A DNA stretch of 64,000 nt, taken from positions 1 through 64,000 of the forward strand of contig CAJTNN010000011.1 of the NCBI GenBank assembly GCA_910577585.1, read 5' to 3'. Shown here piece by piece: positions 59,135-64,000 of the stretch. The position numbers and the translations under genes were made by a program. The notes beneath the pieces were generated by a model. That model saw nothing but the letters and a program-made list of their open reading frames with translations. It made no database searches and was not told the origin of the DNA. Each line of letters opens with the position of its first letter. Within the stretch, counting starts at the first letter, position 1. The DNA is from an uncultured Muribaculaceae bacterium (GTDB lineage Bacteria > Bacteroidota > Bacteroidia > Bacteroidales > Muribaculaceae).

Positions 59135-60544
59135 TTATCTTGCTATTATCTTGCGGGGGGCTTGGCCTTCGCGGCGCTCTATCAGCAGGGTGCCGGGGGC
59201 TACGCGCGCGGGATCGGCTTGGGTACCGTCGGTGAGCCAATAGCTTGCTTCAGAGCAGCCGGATTTTATGGCGGCTATTGCGGTGGGAGCGCCGGTTGAG
59301 GCATAGGGGAGGGTGCGTATGGCGGTGCTGACTCCGTTCTTGGATAGTATCAGCTGCAGACGGTCGCCGCCGGTGAGGCGTATCCCTGTGGCATCGTCAT
59401 AACGGGTGAAGCCTGCGGGAATGGCATCTGAGGCAGCATCGGCTGTAACATCATCGGCGGTGGTCACTCTCCACCAAACCTCTACGCCATCGCGCAGTCC
59501 GGTGAGGCGGGCGTTATCCCAGCTCAGATCGGTCCCTTCAACCTCGGTGGGGATATATGCGAAATCTCCTGCCTCGGCACCATTGATGCAGAGGCCGCTG
59601 AAAGTGGGTTCGATTTCAAGCAGCAGTCCATCTTCCGGGTCGGGGACACAGCGGTCAACTCCGGCCAGGTTCGGGTCGGGCATGTGGTAGCATACTCTGT
59701 AGGCGCCCTCCTCAATATCAGCCGAAATGATTGCAAACTCACCTTCGGGCGCCTCGTTGGAGTAAGCCACAATTTCGCCGTCGGAGTTGAGAATTGAGCA
59801 CTGAAGTCTGTCGGTGGCAGCCGGGTCGAGGGTGCCGATTTTCACAGCAGGGAATCTCAAGGTATCATTCTCGCCATAGACTCTGCGGCTCCGGTAGATA
59901 TATCCTTCGGGGACCTCCGGCACACCGCGCAGATATATCTTCATATCCCAGAATGATACGCGGCTACCCGCCGGAGTCTCGAAAAGAAGGCTCGTGGGAT
60001 TGGGTGTACCCTCGGGGAAGTCGACTCCGTAATAGTCGCGGGTATCATCATTAGGCAGCACGGCGCGCACACCGTTGACACTGAATTCTGGATTGGGGTT
60101 ATAGAGCGGATTGAAGGCATTCACACCATATATCTCCACTCGAGCCACATCCCATGGTGAGTTGCCATCGGCATCAAGTGCCAGATGCAGCTCCATGCGT
60201 CCCGCATCGTCGGCGTCGCCAAGTGTGAATGCCGGGGTGAGGGGAATCACGCAGTCGTTGGCCACATATTGAAAGATACAGTTGCGGAACTCTGCCTTGT
60301 CAAACATCGCCGAAGTTGGTTCGGCCCAAAGGTCGGATATATGGTGCACATCCTGTGGAGATTGTGTCCATGACCAATACATCAGCTCGGTGCCATTCTT
60401 CACGCCCGACTCATAGTTGGGTAGCAGCGACACATATTGTCTTGCTCCGGCATTCTGCCATGCAGCCAAGGCAATCAGTGCAGCTGCGCCGGCACTCAGC
60501 AGGCGATGAGTTCTCCATCGTGATAAGAAGTAAGTCTGCTTCAT
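59135..60544 (-). CDS. Exported protein of unknown function with a sorting-type C-terminus
   Basis: The start is ATG 60544 (MKQTYFLSRWRTHRLLSAGA; signal peptide ending AGAR). The 469-residue protein is beta-rich: CVIPLTPAFTLGDADDAGRMEL and VARVEIYGVNAFNPLYNPNP look like a jelly-roll or PCMD-type surface domain. Two further domains include EEGAYRVCYHMPDPNLAGVD. It ends GTLLIERREGQAPRKIIAR, which resembles a type IX sorting tail. I do not recognise a family. Alone on the minus strand between two plus-strand units; its upstream region holds tandem repeats rather than a clear promoter. Confidence 0.65.
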   Translation of the reverse strand: MKQTYFLSRWRTHRLLSAGAAALIALAAWQNAGARQYVSLLPNYESGVKNGTELMYWSWTQSPQDVHHISDLWAEPTSAMFDKAEFRNCIFQYVANDCVIPLTPAFTLGDADDAGRMELHLALDADGNSPWDVARVEIYGVNAFNPLYNPNPEFSVNGVRAVLPNDDTRDYYGVDFPEGTPNPTSLLFETPAGSRVSFWDMKIYLRGVPEVPEGYIYRSRRVYGENDTLRFPAVKIGTLDPAATDRLQCSILNSDGEIVAYSNEAPEGEFAIISADIEEGAYRVCYHMPDPNLAGVDRCVPDPEDGLLLEIEPTFSGLCINGAEAGDFAYIPTEVEGTDLSWDNARLTGLRDGVEVWWRVTTADDVTADAASDAIPAGFTRYDDATGIRLTGGDRLQLILSKNGVSTAIRTLPYASTGAPTAIAAIKSGCSEASYWLTDGTQADPARVAPGTLLIERREGQAPRKIIAR

Positions 60545-60566
60545 AAGCAACGTAAGGTTAAGTTTA

Positions 60567-60621
60567 GAAGTAAGTTTAAGATTGAAGTAAGTTTGAGATT
60601 GAAGTAAGTTTAAACAACTTC
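60567..60621 (+). repeat. 17-bp tandem repeats ending in the AGTTTAAACAACTTC motif
   Basis: GAAGTAAGTTTAAGATT (60567-60583), GAAGTAAGTTTGAGATT (60584-60600) and a third unit that merges into an exact AGTTTAAACAACTTC copy (60607-60621). It lies directly upstream of the 60544 gene. Confidence 0.85.
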
Positions 60622-60844
60622 ATTGTCAAGGTCAGTGCAGAATCCATCGAATGAGATGTATTCTACCGGCTTGACCATCAGCAGTGGCATAATCCCAATC
60701 AGAGATTAATAAAATCCAAATTTAGTGACATTTCTTAAACATGCCAAAATATGCCGCATTAAAGTCTGCCGGCATGTTGCATAACATATTTTTTACTTAA
60801 GTATTCGGCTTGTGCATATTTATACTATTGATTATTTTTATACT

Positions 60845-60875
60845 ATTGATAATTTTGGAATTGGCAGTAACTTTG
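60845..60875 (+). promoter_or_regulatory. Promoter of the MATE gene
   Basis: ATTG (60845-60848), 19 bp, and TAACTTTG (60868-60875) fit the consensus, 20 nt before the ATG at 60896. Nothing else is recognised in 60622-60844. Confidence 0.65.
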
Positions 60876-60895
60876 CATTCTAAAATATCGTCTGT

Positions 60896-62239
60896 ATGGA
60901 AAGAGATAAACTTGATTTCAGAAACGCCGGAATAAGACCGCTCTTCATGGCCATGTTTTTCCCGACTTTGGTAGGCATGTTCTTTAATTCGGTGTTAAAC
61001 ATATGCGACGGCATGTTTGTGGGCCATGGGGTGGGCAGCAATGCTCTTGCTGCCATCAATATCGTTGCGCCTATATTTTTGATATGTACAGGGATAGGAC
61101 TAATGTTCGGAATCGGGGCATCGGTAATCGGAGGTATACGTCTGGCCGAGGGGAATGTGAAGGCTGCAAGAATCATAATGACTCAGGCATATATTGCGGG
61201 CGGTGTGATATTCGGGGCTGTGATACTGTGTTCATTGCTGTTCACACGCCGACTGCTGTATCTGCTCGGTTGCAGCCCGCTTCTTGAAGAGCTGGCCACT
61301 GACTATCTGTTATGGTTGCTTCCGGGTCTGGTGTTCTTCTATCTGCAGTGCGCCGGAATGATGCTCATCCGTCTTGACGGTGCTCCACGTTATGCGATGA
61401 GTGTGCAGATTGTGGCGGCGGTCTTAAATATTTTCCTTGACTGGTATATGGTTTATCCTCTTGGATTGGGGATAAAGGGGGCATCTATGGCTACATCAAT
61501 CTCCTGTATAGTAGCCGGAATTATGGTTGTGGCTTATTTCATTTTTTTCTCCGACAAGTTGAAGTTCTATCCCCTGCGGCTCACTGTGAAGTCTCTCAGA
61601 CTATCTGTCAGAAACACCGGATACATGGCGAAAATCGGCTTCGCCACTTTCATCGCCGAACTTGCAATGGGTGTGATGATGGTGACGGGTAATTACATGT
61701 TTTTATCATTTCTGGGTGAAGATGGTGTGGCTGCATTCAGTGTCGGGTGCTATCTGTTTCCGCTCATATTCTCCATAAGCAATGCTGTGGCGCAGGCTTC
61801 CCAGCCTATTATCAGTTACAATTATGGAGCTGGTCTCACTGTGCGAGTGCGTCAGGCCTTGAATGTGGCATTGGTGACTGCAATCTTCTGCGGCATGGCA
61901 ATATCTCTGGTGATGTGGAGCGGGTCAGGAATACTGACCGGTATATTCATCGATTCCTCAGAAGCTGCCTACAGGATTGCAAGAGAGGGATTGCCGCTGC
62001 TTGGGTTATGCGCATTGCCATTTGCACTCAATATAACATTTATTGGATACTACCAGAGCTGTGAACGTGCTATGCGTTCCATAATATATATGCTGCTCAG
62101 GGGCATCATCCTGATGATACCGGGATTCATCATACTGCCTCAATTAACAGGCGTCTCCGGCTTATGGTTGGCGATACCGGTATCTGAACTAATGACATTG
62201 GCAATAATCGCCATCTGCAAAGTCTCTTTCAAAAATTAG
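60896..62239 (+). CDS. MATE-family multidrug/sodium antiporter
   Basis: This 447-residue protein has twelve hydrophobic segments in two MatE halves (MFFPTLVGMFFNSVLNICDGMFVGHGVGSNALAAIN; GYMAKIGFATFIAELAMGVMMV). Family motifs include GASVIGGIRLAEGN and NAVAQASQPIISYNYGAG. MATE proteins export cationic drugs or metabolites using Na+ or H+ gradients; substrate unknown. The gene has its own promoter. Downstream, 62240-62494 contains repeats but no clear gene. Confidence 0.92.
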   Translation: MERDKLDFRNAGIRPLFMAMFFPTLVGMFFNSVLNICDGMFVGHGVGSNALAAINIVAPIFLICTGIGLMFGIGASVIGGIRLAEGNVKAARIIMTQAYIAGGVIFGAVILCSLLFTRRLLYLLGCSPLLEELATDYLLWLLPGLVFFYLQCAGMMLIRLDGAPRYAMSVQIVAAVLNIFLDWYMVYPLGLGIKGASMATSISCIVAGIMVVAYFIFFSDKLKFYPLRLTVKSLRLSVRNTGYMAKIGFATFIAELAMGVMMVTGNYMFLSFLGEDGVAAFSVGCYLFPLIFSISNAVAQASQPIISYNYGAGLTVRVRQALNVALVTAIFCGMAISLVMWSGSGILTGIFIDSSEAAYRIAREGLPLLGLCALPFALNITFIGYYQSCERAMRSIIYMLLRGIILMIPGFIILPQLTGVSGLWLAIPVSELMTLAIIAICKVSFKN

Positions 62240-62449
62240 CGAAGTAGTTGCTAAGTAGGGATATCCATAATCAATTGACTATTTAAACCCAAAAGACCTT
62301 CATGGACTACATCAAACTCTCCTCCGAGGAGATAGCCGACGAATTGGTTAAATCGGCGAATACCTTAAATTTTTACACAATATGAGCCAAATCGCCGCCC
62401 CAAAAAGATAGCAAGATGTGGTGAGTCGCTAAGGCCATTGTCAATAGTG

Positions 62450-62566
62450 TTATTCCTAAAAATCAGCATAAATGTCATTTTTTTGGAGTACGTATTTGGT
62501 TCGAAATAATGTTATTACTAATTTTGTATTCCTAAAAGATGGCATATATGCTGACTTTTGGGAATA
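62450..62566 (+). promoter_or_regulatory. Promoter and palindromic operator of the DUF4143 ATPase gene
   Basis: TTTG (62495-62498), 20 bp, and TAATTTTG (62519-62526) form a consensus promoter. Immediately after it, TATTCCTAAAAG (62527-62538) and CTTTTGGGAATA (62555-62566) bracket GCATATATGC, a near-perfect 40-bp palindrome over the start-site region. A third half-site (TATTCCTAAAA at 62450-62460, continuing ATCAGCATAAATG) lies upstream of the promoter. Confidence 0.75.
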
Positions 62567-62571
62567 CAACT

Positions 62572-63825
62572 ATGATTATAAAACGAGATTACTATCTTAA
62601 TCAGCTGATTGACAGTAGGCATAATGGGCTGATAAAAATAATTACCGGGCTACGCCGTTCTGGTAAATCATACCTATTGTTTAAATTGTTCGCTTCTTAC
62701 TTGAAAGAGCAGGGAGTGGATGACAACCACATTATTAAGATTGATTTGGAAGATAGGCGAAATATCTCCTTGCGTAATCCCGATGCGTTGCTTGCCCACA
62801 TAGATTCTCTACTGAAAGACAGCAATATGTACTACATTCTTCTCGATGAAGTTCAGCATGTCTCCGAATTTGAAGATGTGCTGAACAGTTATCTTAAGAT
62901 TGACAACGCCGATATTTATGTAACTGGAAGCAATTCAAGATTTTTGTCTTCTGATATTATTACGGAATTTAGAGGGAGAGGAGATCAGATACATGTGTAT
63001 CCCCTTTCTTTTGCAGAATTTATGTCTGTCGATGAGCGGCACCCACTTGAAGCATGGCAGGATTATTATACCTATGGTGGGCTACCGCACGTGATAACAT
63101 TAGAAACGCCAAGGAAGAAAGAAGACTATCTGAAACGACTGTATTCTACAGTGTATGTCAATGACATAGTAGAGAGATACAACATCCGGGGAGAGACTGA
63201 ACTGAAAGAGCTGGTACAAGTAATTGCATCAGCCATTGGTTCACCCACGAATCCGAATAAGTTGGCTAATACATTCAAAAGTCTTAAGAATGTATCATTG
63301 ACAAATAAGACGATAGATAATTATCTTGGCTATATGTCGGACTCATTTCTTATAGAGAAGGCAATACGGTATGACATTAAGGGCAAGAAGTATATCAACA
63401 CGCTTGCTAAGTATTATTTTTCCGATGTTGGTGTTCGCAATTCTATTCTTGGTTTCAGACAGCAGGAAGAAAATCATATTATGGAGAATATCATCTATAA
63501 TGAACTAAAGGTACGTGGTTTCCAAGTTGATGTGGGTGTTGTGGAACATCGCACTACGGATAAAGAGGGCAAGGCTATCCGCAAACAATACGAGGTTGAC
63601 TTCGTAGCGAACCAAGGTAGCCAACGGTACTATATTCAGTCAGCATTTTTGATGCCTACAGATGCGAAGGAGCGTCAAGAATCGGCCTCCCTTTTGCACA
63701 TAGCTGACTCTTTCAAAAAGATAATCATTGTCAAAGATCATATCAAGCCCAAACGCAACGAGGACGGCATCGTTACAATAGGGCTGATGGATTTTTTGTT
63801 GAAACCTGAACTTATAAATTGGTAA
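62572..63825 (+). CDS. AAA_14/DUF4143 ATP-binding protein
   Basis: I chose ATG 62572 (MIIKRDYYLNQLIDSRHNGL), because the in-frame ATG at 62539 lies inside the operator palindrome; 62539 remains possible. The 417-residue protein has Walker A (IITGLRRSGKSYLL) and Walker B (YILLDEVQHVSEF), sensor-like GSNSRFL, and the DUF4143 C-terminal domain (IIYNELKVRGFQVDVGVVE, KQYEVDFVANQG) whose D/E-rich strand resembles restriction-endonuclease-like folds. This family is frequent in Bacteroidota and of unclear function, probably autoregulated. AT-rich composition and flanking AAGTAGTTGCTAAG repeats suggest horizontal acquisition. Confidence 0.88.
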   Translation: MIIKRDYYLNQLIDSRHNGLIKIITGLRRSGKSYLLFKLFASYLKEQGVDDNHIIKIDLEDRRNISLRNPDALLAHIDSLLKDSNMYYILLDEVQHVSEFEDVLNSYLKIDNADIYVTGSNSRFLSSDIITEFRGRGDQIHVYPLSFAEFMSVDERHPLEAWQDYYTYGGLPHVITLETPRKKEDYLKRLYSTVYVNDIVERYNIRGETELKELVQVIASAIGSPTNPNKLANTFKSLKNVSLTNKTIDNYLGYMSDSFLIEKAIRYDIKGKKYINTLAKYYFSDVGVRNSILGFRQQEENHIMENIIYNELKVRGFQVDVGVVEHRTTDKEGKAIRKQYEVDFVANQGSQRYYIQSAFLMPTDAKERQESASLLHIADSFKKIIIVKDHIKPKRNEDGIVTIGLMDFLLKPELINW

Positions 63826-63847
63826 GTAGCTGGTCAATTTAAAACGC

Positions 63848-63894
63848 TAAGTAGTTGCTAAGAATTTGTTCATTAATTCTTCGCAACTACTTAA
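63848..63894. terminator. Hairpin after the ATPase gene built from AAGTAGTTGC repeats
   Basis: TAAGTAGTTGCTAAGAATT pairs with AATTCTTCGCAACTACTTA with one mismatch and an 8-nt loop. It begins 23 nt past the stop. Beyond it, 63895-64000 shows no confirmed gene. Confidence 0.6.
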
Positions 63895-64000
63895 CAAAAA
63901 ATGGCTTGCAAAACACGCGATTCGCAGTGAAGGCTCCGGGAAAGCCACCTCTCAAAATCCAACGGAACACTTCTCCTGTTGCTATGTCCCCCCCTGTTTC

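Noticed and set aside
62302..62385. A 27-codon frame starting MDYIKLSSEEIADELVKS
   Set aside because: It looks like the start of a real protein but ends at once and has no promoter; possibly a gene remnant, not supportable as a gene.
63887..64000. A minus-strand frame entering from the right edge (…EVFRWILRGGFPGAF…)
   Set aside because: Only 37 codons are visible and its stop lies in a hairpin; too short to call, although a partial gene cannot be excluded.

Overview
The window looks like chromosomal DNA from a Bacteroidales bacterium. A fairly GC-rich member such as the Muribaculaceae is my inference, not something the sequence proves. The signs are a complete Sus-type glycan-uptake operon (SusC, SusD, SusE, SusF), lineage-typical families (DUF4919, DUF2027, DUF4836-like, TonB receptors, PerR with rubrerythrin, PurF-like protein with TrkA/TrkH), absence of clear Shine-Dalgarno sequences, and many promoters of the Bacteroidota form TTTG, 19-21 bp, TAnnTTTG. 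I saw no rRNA, tRNA or CRISPR array.

Layout. 0-6.4 kb: the 3' part of menA runs head-on into the metal-binding tail of slyD, and the join looks chimeric. Then, on the minus strand, come a DUF4919 protein, a membrane protein, a PgpH-like HD phosphodiesterase and a short Rel/Spo-type (p)ppGpp enzyme. 6.8-13.5 kb: a minus-strand run sufB, phoH, DUF2027, DUF695-like and a secreted GH13 enzyme. 13.6-22.9 kb: the Sus locus plus a separately transcribed secreted protein. 23.5-26.8 kb: a lipoprotein with an atypical ABC ATPase and an FtsX-like permease. 27-34.7 kb: plus-strand aminotransferase, SusA-like neopullulanase, PurF-like protein lacking the glutaminase cysteine, and TrkA/TrkH. 34.7-42 kb: Bcp, carbonic anhydrase, Crp-family regulator, TonB receptor with a lipoprotein, and a membrane-spanning TPR/LuxR regulator. 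42-46.9 kb: EFR1-type ferredoxin, a membrane-anchored PD-(D/E)XK nuclease-like protein, a Panacea toxin-antitoxin-like pair, PerR and rubrerythrin. 47-59 kb: an MFS transporter, then two divergent operons carrying two different secreted caspase-family proteins. 59-64 kb: a secreted protein, a MATE exporter and an AAA/DUF4143 ATPase.

The best candidate for an undescribed system is the 48.6-58.9 kb island. Divergent Bacteroidota promoters drive on one side an LRR-caspase, a lipoprotein and an outer-membrane barrel, and on the other a beta-propeller/OmpA-like protein, a TPR-caspase, a DUF4384 protein and a small exported protein. Both caspase-fold domains keep their His/Cys dyad. Two of the plus-strand proteins share a further module, and hairpin terminators close both ends.

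The second strong signal is non-coding. A 190-238 bp element occurs at 14.9 kb and 44.1 kb. Its two arms change together between copies, as a structured RNA or a constrained terminal inverted repeat would. In the 44-kb copy it fills the whole predicted 5' UTR of a nuclease-like gene. Its end sequence, AGTTTAAACAACTTC, recurs as solo copies around other genes. Several promoters, terminators and operator-like palindromes are also listed.
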